Source: an uncultured bacterium (GTDB taxonomy: Bacteria > Verrucomicrobiota > Kiritimatiellia > RFP12 > UBA1067). From it: a stretch of 64,000 nt of DNA. The notes under the pieces are model-generated. The model made no database searches. It saw only the letters and a list, made by a program, of their open reading frames with translations, and was not told the origin of the DNA. The position numbers were made by a program, and so were the translations under genes. The stretch is taken from positions 1 through 64,000 of the forward strand of contig URIT01000002.1 of NCBI GenBank assembly GCA_900547945.1, read 5' to 3'. Positions 35,154-44,984 of the stretch are shown piece after piece. Numbering within the stretch: the first letter of the stretch is position 1; every line of letters starts with the position of its first letter.

Positions 35154-35887
35154 TTCGCCTTCCCCTCCGCAATGACGGCGTTCGCGGCGGCCAGCACGTC
35201 CGGACGGCGCCGGTTGACGGCGACGCCGTAGCCCTCGCGCGTTTCGAGGGGGGAGGCGACGAGACGCCCGCCGGACTGCGCCGCCCAGCTCCTAAGGGGC
35301 ACGGCGTCGAAGAAGATCGCGTCCACCTCGCCCCGCCTCAGCGCGGCCACGGCGTCCGTCACGCGCGCGAAGCGCACCGGGTCCGCCCCGTGGTTGCAGA
35401 GGTAGAGGTCGCCCGTCGTGCCGGGCTCGGCGCCCACGCGGAGGGACGCGATCTGCGACATGCGCGGGCGCGGACCGTCCGCCCGGTAGAGGAAGCAGTT
35501 CCCGCCCGTCGCGTAGGGGACGGAGAACTCGACGTCGCGCCGCCGCGCCTCGGTGATCGTGATCGTCGCGATGCCGAAGTCGGCCGTCCCGGCCTTGAGC
35601 CGCGGGATGATCTCCTCGAAGGCGACGGCCTCGACGACGAGCGGACGCGCGAGACGCGCGGCGATGCGCCGCGCGAGATCGACGTCCGTCCCCTCGCACT
35701 GCCCCGCCGCGTTCGTCCAGCAGCACGGCGGCGTCGTCGGGTGCGTGAGGAAGACGAGCGGAGCCGACGGATCGACGACCGGCGCGGCCGTGTCGGAACA
35801 CCCCGCGACGAACAGCCCGACCAGCGACAGCAGGAGGGAGAGACGGAGCATCGGGGACAAGAAGGACATGGCGCGCCAACCGGTCAT
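35150..35887 (-). CDS. Solute-binding protein family 3 lipoprotein
   Basis: A 245-residue periplasmic binding protein with signal peptide and lipobox FVAGC (near residues 26-30). SBP3 motifs are GTDVDLARRIAARL, FEEIIPRLKAGTADFGIATI and RRRDVEFSVPYATGG. An unusual Cys-rich stretch, PCCWTNAAGQCEG, lies near residue 55. No ABC permease or ATPase is adjacent. Instead the gene is coupled by a 4-nt overlap to the membrane phosphatase, so a sensing role is more likely than transport. Three Met codons (residues 1, 7, 13) could start it, and none has a clear ribosome site. It follows upp by 3 nt. Confidence 0.85.
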   Translation of the reverse strand: MTGWRAMSFLSPMLRLSLLLSLVGLFVAGCSDTAAPVVDPSAPLVFLTHPTTPPCCWTNAAGQCEGTDVDLARRIAARLARPLVVEAVAFEEIIPRLKAGTADFGIATITITEARRRDVEFSVPYATGGNCFLYRADGPRPRMSQIASLRVGAEPGTTGDLYLCNHGADPVRFARVTDAVAALRRGEVDAIFFDAVPLRSWAAQSGGRLVASPLETREGYGVAVNRRRPDVLAAANAVIAEGKAK

Positions 35888-35890
35888 TTT

Positions 35891-36511
35891 CTACAGCGTT
35901 CCGAAGATGCGGTCGCCCGCATCCCCCAGACCCGGCACGATATAGTAGTGCGCGTTCAGCCGCTCGTCCTTCGCCGCCGTGTAGACGGGCACGTCGGGAT
36001 GATGTTCCTCGAAGTGCGCGATCCCTTCCGGCGCGGAGACGAGGTTGAGGAAGATGATCTTCTTGTAGCCGAGTTTCTTGAGCTGCCCCACGGCGTCGAC
36101 GGCACTACCGCCCGTCGCGAACATCGGATCGATCACGATCGCGAGTTCGTCGTCCTTCGCCGGCGGCACCTTCGCGTAGTAGGGCACGGGCTCCGCCGTC
36201 TCCTCGTTGCGCTGCATCCCAAGCACGCCCACCTTCGCGTAGGGGAGGACATGGAGCATCGCGTCCAGCATTCCCATGCCCGCGCGGAGAATCGGCACGA
36301 GGACGATCCGCTCGTCGATCCGCCGCCCCGTTGTCTTCGCGACGGGCGTCTGCACCTCGACGGGCTTCGTGCGAAGATCCTTCAGCGCCTCGAACGCCAG
36401 GAACTCGGTGATCTCGTTCACAAGCTCTCGGAACAGCTTCGGGGGCGTCGACTGGTCGCGCATGAGCGTCATGCGGTGGTCGACGAGGGGATGGTGGAGA
36501 ATCGTGGTCAT
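35891..36511 (-). CDS. upp: Uracil phosphoribosyltransferase
   Basis: A 206-residue Upp that makes UMP from uracil and PRPP. Blocks RAGMGMLDAML, the PRPP loop IDPMFATGGSAVDAV and the C-terminal VPGLGDAGDRIFGT are intact. It is the first gene of the nine-gene string. Its upstream region is entirely the octamer repeat array A2, and the bases just before the ATG (TTAATTCTCC) hold no Shine-Dalgarno sequence, which is unusual in this window. Confidence 0.95.
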   Translation of the reverse strand: MTTILHHPLVDHRMTLMRDQSTPPKLFRELVNEITEFLAFEALKDLRTKPVEVQTPVAKTTGRRIDERIVLVPILRAGMGMLDAMLHVLPYAKVGVLGMQRNEETAEPVPYYAKVPPAKDDELAIVIDPMFATGGSAVDAVGQLKKLGYKKIIFLNLVSAPEGIAHFEEHHPDVPVYTAAKDERLNAHYYIVPGLGDAGDRIFGTL

Positions 36512-36514
36512 GGA

Positions 36515-36620
36515 GAATTAAGTGGTTAAGTAGTTAAGTGGTTAAGTAGTTAAGTGGTTAAGTGGTTAAGTGTTAAGTGGTTAAGTAGTTAAATTATTAA
36601 ATGGTTAAATGGTTGAATTA
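36515..36620. repeat. Octamer array A2, GGTTAAGT/AGTTAAGT units
   Basis: About twelve 8-bp units run head to tail, starting as GGTTAAGT and AGTTAAGT and decaying to TATTAAAT and GGTTAAAT at the far end. One unit has lost a base. The array begins 4 bp upstream of the upp start codon, so it must form the 5' untranslated region or promoter of upp. It is related to the arrays within element A1. Confidence 0.85.
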
Positions 36621-36659
36621 TTTTCTGGGCTGGGTTAAGAGGGGGAGCGAAACGGGGAG

Positions 36660-36728
36660 GGCCGCGCTTGTCGCGGCCGGGGGTCTGCAATAACGAGAGG
36701 CGGAAAGGGAACCCTCCCCCTTCCGCCC
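36660..36728 (-). terminator. Two hairpins downstream of the outer-membrane protein gene, possible terminator
   Basis: GGCGGAA (read on the minus strand from 36727-36721) pairs with TTCCGCC at 36705-36699 around a G-rich loop. A second hairpin, GGCCGCG-ACAAG-CGCGGCC, lies at 36660-36678. Only a weak T-rich stretch (CTCTCGTTATT) separates them. This could terminate the gene ending at 36762 before the upstream region of upp. Confidence 0.4.
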
Positions 36729-36761
36729 GTCGTATGTTCACGGCTTCACGTGCAGCGTCCC

Positions 36762-37667
36762 TTAGAATTTGACGGTGATGCCGAAGCCGCCCCAGGCGAA
36801 GTCCTTGTACTGGCCGTAGTCGGCGCCCGAACCGTGGTCGGCCGCGTCGCGCAGGTCGCTGTCGATGATCGAGCAGTAGGCCACCTTCGCGAAGAGGCCG
36901 AAGTGTTCCGTGAGCTGGTAGTTCGCGTCGAGCATCCACTTCATCGTGGCCATGCCGCCGTTGTGGAACTCCGTGAAGCCCGCCGTCGGGAAGCACCAGT
37001 TGTAGCGGTGGTCGCGGTAGACGAACGTGACGGACGGCGTGAGCGTGAGCTTGTCGCAGGGCTTGAACGCGCGCTTGACGCCGAACTGGATGAGGTCGGC
37101 GTTGTTCTCGTGGTACTCATGCACGAAGTCGACGAACGGCACGAGGTAGGGGTTGAGGAGGGCGAGCGAGTGGTTGAAGTCCATCGTCGTCGCCGTCGAG
37201 CCGTTCATCTTGTGGTGGCGGCGGTGGGGATAGTAGTACCACACGACCGACGCGCGGTAGTCGAGACCCCACGTGTCGTTGTCGTCGAACCAGAACGTCT
37301 TGCCGTAGTGGACGTTGTAGTCCCATTCGTTGAACGCCTTACCGTAGCTGTCGCGGCGCTTGTCCGTCAGGTCGGTGTTCGACCACACGCCCACGCCGAG
37401 GTAGCCAAGATTGCCAAAATAGTCGATTTCGCCAGGAATGTTGAAGTTGATTTCCACGTACCCCTGCATCGTCGGCTCGGAGTTGACGAGCGAACCGTAG
37501 AGCTGGTAGCCCGAGTACATGCCGTAGTTGCCGGAGCCCCACACGATGGGATCGTCCGACTTCTCCAGCACCGGCTCCGCCTCGGCGTTTTCGGTCTTGG
37601 TCTCCGCTTCCTGCGCACACACCACGCCGGCCGTCAGGACGGCGGCGACGATCATCAACTTCTTCAT
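36762..37667 (-). CDS. Putative outer-membrane beta-barrel protein
   Basis: A 301-residue protein with signal peptide MKKLMIVAAVLTAGVVCAQ and a short acidic linker (EAETKTENAEAEPVLEKSDD). About 230 residues of alternating aromatic strands end in a C-terminal Phe (GITVKF), as in outer-membrane barrels. I do not recognise a specific transporter family. AAAAGGGATAGTC precedes the ATG. It has its own promoter inside the clpB terminator region and a stable hairpin in its leader. Confidence 0.78.
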   Translation of the reverse strand: MKKLMIVAAVLTAGVVCAQEAETKTENAEAEPVLEKSDDPIVWGSGNYGMYSGYQLYGSLVNSEPTMQGYVEINFNIPGEIDYFGNLGYLGVGVWSNTDLTDKRRDSYGKAFNEWDYNVHYGKTFWFDDNDTWGLDYRASVVWYYYPHRRHHKMNGSTATTMDFNHSLALLNPYLVPFVDFVHEYHENNADLIQFGVKRAFKPCDKLTLTPSVTFVYRDHRYNWCFPTAGFTEFHNGGMATMKWMLDANYQLTEHFGLFAKVAYCSIIDSDLRDAADHGSGADYGQYKDFAWGGFGITVKF

Positions 37668-37690
37668 GACTATCCCTTTTATGGTTTGTG

Positions 37691-37717
37691 GGCCCCGTGC
37701 CATCTTCGCACGGAGCC
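37691..37717 (-). promoter_or_regulatory. Leader hairpin of the outer-membrane protein mRNA
   Basis: On the minus strand GGCTCCGTGC pairs with GCACGGGGCC (10 bp, one G-U) around GAAGATG. It sits 23 nt before the start codon and just upstream of the ribosome site. No T-run follows directly, so a stability or control element is more likely than a terminator. Confidence 0.5.
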
Positions 37718-37737
37718 GTTGAAAGAAAGATGGGGAT

Positions 37738-37766
37738 AGTCTATCAAAATGGCCCCCATCTGGCAA
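37738..37766 (-). promoter_or_regulatory. Promoter of the outer-membrane protein gene
   Basis: TTGCCA (37761-37766) and TAGACT (37738-37743) are 17 nt apart on the minus strand. The -35 lies in the loop and arm of the clpB terminator hairpin. The predicted leader is about 63 nt and carries the hairpin at 37691-37717. Confidence 0.55.
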
Positions 37767-37784
37767 GTACGCAGACGGGGGCCA
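37744..37784 (-). terminator. Intrinsic terminator of clpB
   Basis: Inverted arms 37772-37784 and 37750-37762 give a 13-bp stem (TGGCCCCC core, one G-U pair) with a 9-nt loop. TTTTGA follows on the minus strand. It lies 16 nt after the clpB stop codon. Confidence 0.8.
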
Positions 37785-37800
37785 CCAAGGCCGCATCGTC

Positions 37801-40326
<2,526 letters not shown>

Positions 40327-40353
40327 GTTTTCGTCTCCTTCGCCCTTTCACAA

Positions 40354-40368
40354 GCAAGAACCGTGCCA
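40354..40368 (-). promoter_or_regulatory. Sigma-54-type -24/-12 promoter of clpB
   Basis: The minus strand reads CTGGCACG-GTTC-TTGCTT, a full match to the sigma-54 consensus TGGCACG-N4-TTGCW. The -24 element is 40362-40368 and the -12 TTGC is 40354-40357. A start about 12 nt downstream (near 40342) leaves a 16-nt leader holding AAGGAG. Confidence 0.65.
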
Positions 40369-40454
40369 GCGCTCCGAAACGAAATCCCGCAGTTCAAAAC
40401 GGCCTGTCAGTGAGCCGAAATGGCATACTGTGCGGGCATGGCGCACACTCCGTT

Positions 40455-40556
40455 GTACCCGCGCCGCCCCGGCGCGTGACGTCAATCTGGGTCCTCCCCC
40501 TCCCTTATGCCTTTTGCAGACCCTTTCTCCGCCACGCGCCGGGGCGGCGCGGGTAC
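40455..40556. repeat. GC-rich inverted repeat element D1
   Basis: Arms 40455-40478 and 40533-40556 are perfect 24-bp inverted repeats. Each arm is itself a hairpin (CGCGCCG-GGG-CGGCGCG). The core is shared with D2, D3 and D4 elsewhere. It overlaps the last 25 codons and stop of the repeat-protein gene. Confidence 0.85.
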
Positions 40557-40970
40557 ATGTTCCAGACGTGGAAGTGCTTTAGGTCCCTCTCCCAGGATGC
40601 GGCCCTGTGCATCACGGCAGACGGTCTTTCCGAGGTGATCCGCCGTAGACGAACCAATGACTCGCCCGCATGCGTCGTAATAGGTTGTCCTACCGTAGCA
40701 GTCGGTCAGGGCGGATCCCATGTCCCGCCCCTGCGCATCACGGTAGATCGTCTTGCCGTAGCTGTCAGTCAGGGAAGCCCCCACGTTCTCCCCCCGCACA
40801 TCGCAGTAGACCGTCCTGCCATAATGATCCTTGGACGCGGTTCTCGGGATCCGCCCCTGTGCATCGCGGCAGATCTGCCGACCCGATGTGGGCCGCAGAC
40901 CGGCCACCGTGCAGGCCGCCGCCAGTGTCAGGAATGCCTGAAACAACTCCATCTCTCTCGCTCTCTTCAT
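40482..40970 (-). CDS. Secreted protein of five 21-residue YGKTxYRDAQGR repeats
   Basis: A 162-residue protein with a short signal-like N-terminus ([18 protein letters not shown]; starts at 40970 or 40952 are both possible). Five tandem 21-residue units follow: [48 protein letters not shown] and [12 protein letters not shown], each ending in a G/S/T-rich linker. The DNA period is 63 bp. The repeats resemble short beta-hairpin repeats of secreted proteins in related phyla; I assign no function. The last 25 residues ([16 protein letters not shown]) are read from repeat element D1, so the natural 3' end may have been altered. Confidence 0.65.
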   Translation of the reverse strand: MKRAREMELFQAFLTLAAACTVAGLRPTSGRQICRDAQGRIPRTASKDHYGRTVYCDVRGENVGASLTDSYGKTIYRDAQGRDMGSALTDCYGRTTYYDACGRVIGSSTADHLGKTVCRDAQGRILGEGPKALPRLEHVPAPPRRVAEKGSAKGIREGEDPD

Positions 40971-41029
40971 ACCTATTACACGTTGAGAGAGGAGAAATCT
41001 TACAGGCATTCTGACAAATTATTTTTAAA

Positions 41030-42682
41030 TTATTTTGACGCTTCCACCAGATCGACGTATCCGCCGTTCCATGCGCCGATTTCGGGGATCGTCACCCGGG
41101 ACAGCGCGCCCTCGCGGGAAAGGACGAGCGGAACCGGCGCACGCCGCATCTCGCGCCACACGGCCGTCGCCCCCGCCGGGACGCCGCGAAGGCGCAACGT
41201 AAGCGGGCCCTGCACGTCAATGCGCGTATTGAGCAGCGCCACGGTGCGGAGCGCGCCGGTGGCCGCCGTGACATGCGGCGCCATGAGCCCCACGAACGGC
41301 GACTCCACGACGGCAGGCGTTCCGCCCACGCGCGCATCAAGCGCATCGCGCAGGGACTGGACGGTCTTCGATCCCGTCGTGCAGACGTCGAGCTTCAGGT
41401 CCGCCGCCGTCAGCGCGCCCAGGCTGCGTCCCACGCCGGGCAGCACGGGAATGCCCGAAAGCGCGAAGCGGTAGAGACGGCCGGGCGCAAGGGCGTCCGC
41501 CGAAAAACCGGCGGGCACCGTCCCCTCGTTCGCCTGTGCGTAACCGACGAGGACGGGGGCGGCCGCCGCAAGCGGCTTCAGGATGGTCCGCGCATAGAGG
41601 TCGTCCGTTTCATAGCGCGTGTCCAGGAGCAGCAGGCTCGTCGAATTGAAGCCGTAGGCGAGTGCGGTGAAGCTCTCGACGAGCGCGCTCTGCGCACTGC
41701 GGCTCCCGTAGGCGCGCGGCCAGCTTTCGACCTCGGGGCACCATGTCCCCACGTCCGGCAGATCGGCGACACGCGCGCGGAAGCGCGCGGCGGTGAGGCT
41801 CTTCACCACCTGGTCCGACGGATTGAGGTCGTAGTAGAAGCCGCCTCCCGGACGCAGCCCCGTCGGCCGTCCGCTCGCCTGCGCAAGCGCCGCCGTGACG
41901 GCGCGCACCGTATCGACCGACCCCTCGTCGAAGCAGTGCTGGTACGCCATCGTCGTTTCGGGCGAGAGCCGGTGGAACGTCTCCGCGATCACGCGCGCGA
42001 CCTGCGCGATCGACTGGACGGAAAAGGCCTTCCAGCGGGCGGCGAGCGCGGCATCCCGCGCCAACGCCGCATCGAGCGACGTCCGCGTCCAGTTCCCGCC
42101 CGTCTCCGCGTTGAACGCCGCCAGGCAGGTTGCGCACCAGCAGCCGAGGCGGGACTTCACCGTTGCGGGGGCGTGGTTGGAGATGCGCAGGTCGTCGTCG
42201 ATCCACACGCTGCCCGGACGGAACGCCGCGTAGATCCGCGCCATCTCGCGGACGTAGGCGAGAAAGGCGGGCTGGCGCGGACAGTTGCAGTACCGGTCCT
42301 CGACGCCCGTCGACCCGGTCCACCCCGTCCAGTCCTTCGCCGAACAGTCCTCGCTCGCGGAAATGGCGTCGGAATGCCCCAGCGTCGCCTGGAACTGGAG
42401 GCTCGGCATCACGCCGATCTTCCGCAGGTCCCCGGCCGCCTTCACGAGGCGCGCCGCCTGGGCGCGGTGCCAGGCGAGCGGCGGCACGCCGATTCCCGTC
42501 GAGAACCACACTTCGTCGCAGCAACCGGGGTTCGCCGCGAGCGCCCCATAGGTCGCCCGCCATTGCTCCTCCGTCGCCGTATGGGGGCCCCGCAGCCGCA
42601 ACGACATGCGCGGCGTGGCCGCCACCGCCACACCCGAAACGACCAGCGCGCACAGGGTTCCGAACAGGTTCTTTCTCATCAT
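41030..42682 (-). CDS. Secreted TIM-barrel hydrolase-like protein
   Basis: A 550-residue protein with signal peptide (RKNLFGTLCALVVSGVAVAA). A barrel-like domain carries MPSLQFQATLGHSD, RPGSVWIDDDLRISNH and a CWCATCLAAFN Cys cluster, like the CxxC segment of GHL-type hydrolases such as the GHL10 protein at 3.3-5.7 kb. A C-terminal beta-rich region follows (GALRTVALLNTRIDVQGPL). The DDD acidic cluster could be catalytic, which is inference. GAGGAC lies before the double ATG, so 42679 is an alternative start. It has a clear upstream promoter, so it is probably transcribed alone. Confidence 0.72.
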   Translation of the reverse strand: MMRKNLFGTLCALVVSGVAVAATPRMSLRLRGPHTATEEQWRATYGALAANPGCCDEVWFSTGIGVPPLAWHRAQAARLVKAAGDLRKIGVMPSLQFQATLGHSDAISASEDCSAKDWTGWTGSTGVEDRYCNCPRQPAFLAYVREMARIYAAFRPGSVWIDDDLRISNHAPATVKSRLGCWCATCLAAFNAETGGNWTRTSLDAALARDAALAARWKAFSVQSIAQVARVIAETFHRLSPETTMAYQHCFDEGSVDTVRAVTAALAQASGRPTGLRPGGGFYYDLNPSDQVVKSLTAARFRARVADLPDVGTWCPEVESWPRAYGSRSAQSALVESFTALAYGFNSTSLLLLDTRYETDDLYARTILKPLAAAAPVLVGYAQANEGTVPAGFSADALAPGRLYRFALSGIPVLPGVGRSLGALTAADLKLDVCTTGSKTVQSLRDALDARVGGTPAVVESPFVGLMAPHVTAATGALRTVALLNTRIDVQGPLTLRLRGVPAGATAVWREMRRAPVPLVLSREGALSRVTIPEIGAWNGGYVDLVEASK

Positions 42683-42726
42683 GTCCTCATCCTTTAGATC
42701 ATACGTTTCATCATCCGTGTTTCGAC

Positions 42727-42755
42727 AGTTTACACAAATCACGGCATCCCGGCAA
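42727..42755 (-). promoter_or_regulatory. Promoter of the secreted hydrolase-like gene
   Basis: TTGCCG (42750-42755) and TAAACT (42727-42732) lie exactly 17 nt apart on the minus strand, with TGTG before the -10. The leader to the ATG is about 38 nt. Confidence 0.65.
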
Positions 42756-42786
42756 CAGGGCACCCCGGACGCGCGTGGTGTCCGAA

Positions 42787-42908
42787 CGCGAAGGACCCGC
42801 GCCGCCCTCGGCGCGTGGCGTCCGAACGGGCCGCCCCACAGCGCCACGCACCGAGGGCGGCGCGGGTATTTCGCGTGCCGGGCCGTCCGGACGCGCAGGA
42901 GCGCGTCC
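42787..42908. repeat. GC-rich inverted repeat element D2 with terminal hairpin
   Basis: Arms 42787-42820 and 42842-42875 are inverted and match at 31 of 34 positions. A hairpin GGACGCGC-AGGA-GCGCGTCC follows at 42889-42908. The right arm and hairpin share sequence with D3 and D4. The 323-bp gap between the flanking divergent genes holds promoters, this element and array B3. Confidence 0.85.
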
Positions 42909-42921
42909 CTCCCGTAGCTAA

Positions 42922-42956
42922 AACCTAAAACCTGAAACCTGAAACCTGAAACCTGG
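42922..42956. repeat. Heptamer array B3
   Basis: Units AACCTAA, AACCTGA, AACCTGA, AACCTGA and AACCTGG run head to tail, directly downstream of D2. It is a diverged copy of the 7-mer family of B1, and it lies 38 bp before the -10 of the pyrC-like gene. Confidence 0.8.
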
Positions 42957-42993
42957 GCCCCGTGCGGGTGCATCGCAGCGAACGGAAATATGG

Positions 42994-42999
42994 TATCAT
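42994..42999 (+). promoter_or_regulatory. -10 box of pyrC-like gene, 6 nt before ATG
   Basis: TATGGTATCAT is followed by ATCGCC and the ATG at 43006. There is no Shine-Dalgarno sequence, so the gene is a good candidate for leaderless translation. Confidence 0.6.
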
Positions 43000-43005
43000 A
43001 TCGCC

Positions 43006-44175
43006 ATGTTTGAAGAAGTGCTCAGGGAGTTCAACGATCCACGCCGCTACTTCGTCGTGCCGGGCGGCCTGCGCGACGTCCACGTCCATTTCCGCGACCC
43101 GGGCCAGCCGGAGGCCGAGACGCGCGCGACGGGCGCGGCGGCGGCGGCGGCGGGCGGCTTCACCTGCGTCACCACGATGCCGAACACGACCCCCGCCGGC
43201 GACACGTCCGCCTGGCTGCGCGAGCAGATCGAAGATACCGCCCTTCCCGTGCGCATCGCCCCCTCGGCCTGCATCACGAAGGGACGGCTCGGCCGGGAGG
43301 TCGCCGACCTGGAGGCGCTGGCCACCGCCGGGGCCGTCGCGTTCACGGACGACGGTTCGTTCGTCGAGGACGCCCATGTGATGGAGGCGGCCATGCGCCG
43401 CGCCGCAAAGCTCCACCGCCCCGTCATGCAGCACGCCCTCGCGCCCGCCCGCGCGGCGGGCGGCGTCCTGCGCGACGCGCCCGTCGCCCGCCGTTTCCAC
43501 CTTCCCACCCTGCCGCCCGCCGCCGAGATCGAGGCCGTGCGGCGCGACATCGCCCTCTGCCGCGTGACGGGCTGCGCCCTCCACATCCAGCACATCTCCT
43601 GCGCGGGGACGGTCGCGCTCATCCGCGACGCCCAACGCGAGGGGCTTCCCGTCACCGGCGAGGCGACCCCGCACCACCTGCTCCTCTCCTGCGACGACAT
43701 CCCCGGCGACGACGCGAACTGGAAGATGGCCCCGCCCCTCGGTTCCCGCGAAGACGTCGCCGCGCTCCGCGCCGCCGTCAAGGACGGCACGATCGGCGTT
43801 CTCGCGACCGACCACGCACCCCATTCCGCCGCACGCAAGGCGGGCGGCTTCCGCGCGGGCGCGAACGGCATCGTGGGCCTCGAAACCGCCGCCGCCATCA
43901 CCTGGCAGGTCCTCGTCGTCGAAGAGGGCATGGCCCCCGCCGACTGGGTGGCGCGCTGGACGACCGGCCCCGCCGCCCTGCTCGGCGAAGAGATTGCCGA
44001 CCCCGCCGCCAACTTCACGGTCCTCGACCTCCACGCGGGGAAGGCCGTCGATCCGGAAACCTTCAACACCCGCTCCACCAACCAGCCGTTCACGGGCATG
44101 CGCTTCGACGCCTGGCCCGTCCTGACGGCCTTCAACGGAAGGATCACCTGGAATGGACAGAACGTTCTTCGATAA
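43006..44175 (+). CDS. pyrC: Dihydroorotase
   Basis: A 389-residue cyclic amidohydrolase of the dihydroorotase class-I group, closing the pyrimidine ring in UMP synthesis. The first metal motif is GGLRDVHVHFRDPG. Others are TTMPNTTPAGD, FTDDGSFVEDAHVM (class-I aspartate region), HIQHIS and TDHAPHS. It is slightly shorter than the usual 420 and begins very close to the metal motif, so the small N-terminal beta-domain is reduced. Its 3' end overlaps the purine nucleoside phosphorylase gene by 23 nt, implying one transcript. Confidence 0.9.
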   Translation: MFEEVLREFNDPRRYFVVPGGLRDVHVHFRDPGQPEAETRATGAAAAAAGGFTCVTTMPNTTPAGDTSAWLREQIEDTALPVRIAPSACITKGRLGREVADLEALATAGAVAFTDDGSFVEDAHVMEAAMRRAAKLHRPVMQHALAPARAAGGVLRDAPVARRFHLPTLPPAAEIEAVRRDIALCRVTGCALHIQHISCAGTVALIRDAQREGLPVTGEATPHHLLLSCDDIPGDDANWKMAPPLGSREDVAALRAAVKDGTIGVLATDHAPHSAARKAGGFRAGANGIVGLETAAAITWQVLVVEEGMAPADWVARWTTGPAALLGEEIADPAANFTVLDLHAGKAVDPETFNTRSTNQPFTGMRFDAWPVLTAFNGRITWNGQNVLR

Positions 44176-44971
44176 AGCCGCCGCCGCGCTTCCCGATGCC
44201 TGCTTCACCCGCCCGCCCGACCTCGCCATCGTGCTGGGCAGCGGTTGGGGCGACGCGCTCACGTGCGACAGGACGCTCGTGCGCATCCCGTATTCGGACA
44301 TCCCCGGGTTCGGCGTCCCCACCGTCGCCGGGCACGCCGGCGAACTGCGCCTCTACCAGCGCGGCGGACGGCGCGTCCTCGCGTTCTGCGGCCGGCGCCA
44401 CTGGTACGAGGGCGTCGGCTGGGAGGCCGTCGTCCTCCCCGTCGAACTCGCCCGGCGCATGGGCTGCGGAAAACTTCTGCTGACCAATGCGTCCGGCGGA
44501 CTCAACCCCGCGCTCCGCCCCGGCGACTTCGTGATCCTGCGCGACCACATCAACACCGTCGGCCTCAACCCGCTCATCGGTCCGCACAACCCCGACTGGG
44601 GCCCCCGCTTCCCGGACATGACGGCCGTCTACACGCAGCACCTGCGCGACGTCCTCCACGCCGCCGCCAACCGCCGCGCGCTGCGCGTGATGGAGGGCAT
44701 CTACGCCTTCACCTCCGGACCCGTCTTCGAGACGCCGGCGGAAATCCACATGTACGGCCACATGGGCGCGGACGTCGTGGGCATGAGCACCGTCCCCGAA
44801 GCCGTCTTCGCCCACGCCTGCGGCCTCCAGGTCGCTGGGCTCGCCCTCGTCTCGAATCTCGCCGCCGGCATCTCCCCCTCCCCGCTTTGCCACGAGGAGG
44901 TGCTGGCCGCCTCGCAGGCGGCCAAGCCCGCGATGGCCGACCTCATCGACGACTTCGTGGCGGCATGCTAG
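44153..44971 (+). CDS. Purine nucleoside phosphorylase (trimeric PNP class)
   Basis: A 272-residue PNP of the PunA/PNP-I family, splitting purine nucleosides with phosphate to free base and ribose-1-phosphate. Motifs are IVLGSGWGDAL, VAGHAGELRLY, RRHWYEGVGW, TNASGGLNPALRPGDFV and the substrate block YAFTSGPVFETPAEIHMYG. Length matches the family. It overlaps pyrC by 23 nt in another frame and converges on dsbD with 13 nt between stops. It complements apt, upp and the permeases of the 28-36 kb string. Confidence 0.93.
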   Translation: MDRTFFDKAAAALPDACFTRPPDLAIVLGSGWGDALTCDRTLVRIPYSDIPGFGVPTVAGHAGELRLYQRGGRRVLAFCGRRHWYEGVGWEAVVLPVELARRMGCGKLLLTNASGGLNPALRPGDFVILRDHINTVGLNPLIGPHNPDWGPRFPDMTAVYTQHLRDVLHAAANRRALRVMEGIYAFTSGPVFETPAEIHMYGHMGADVVGMSTVPEAVFAHACGLQVAGLALVSNLAAGISPSPLCHEEVLAASQAAKPAMADLIDDFVAAC

Positions 44972-44984
44972 CGGAATAGGGGCC

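Noticed and set aside
36515..36620. A possible CRISPR array made by the octamer tract
   Set aside because: The units are 8 bp with no spacers, and no cas genes are present. The same applies to the heptamer arrays.
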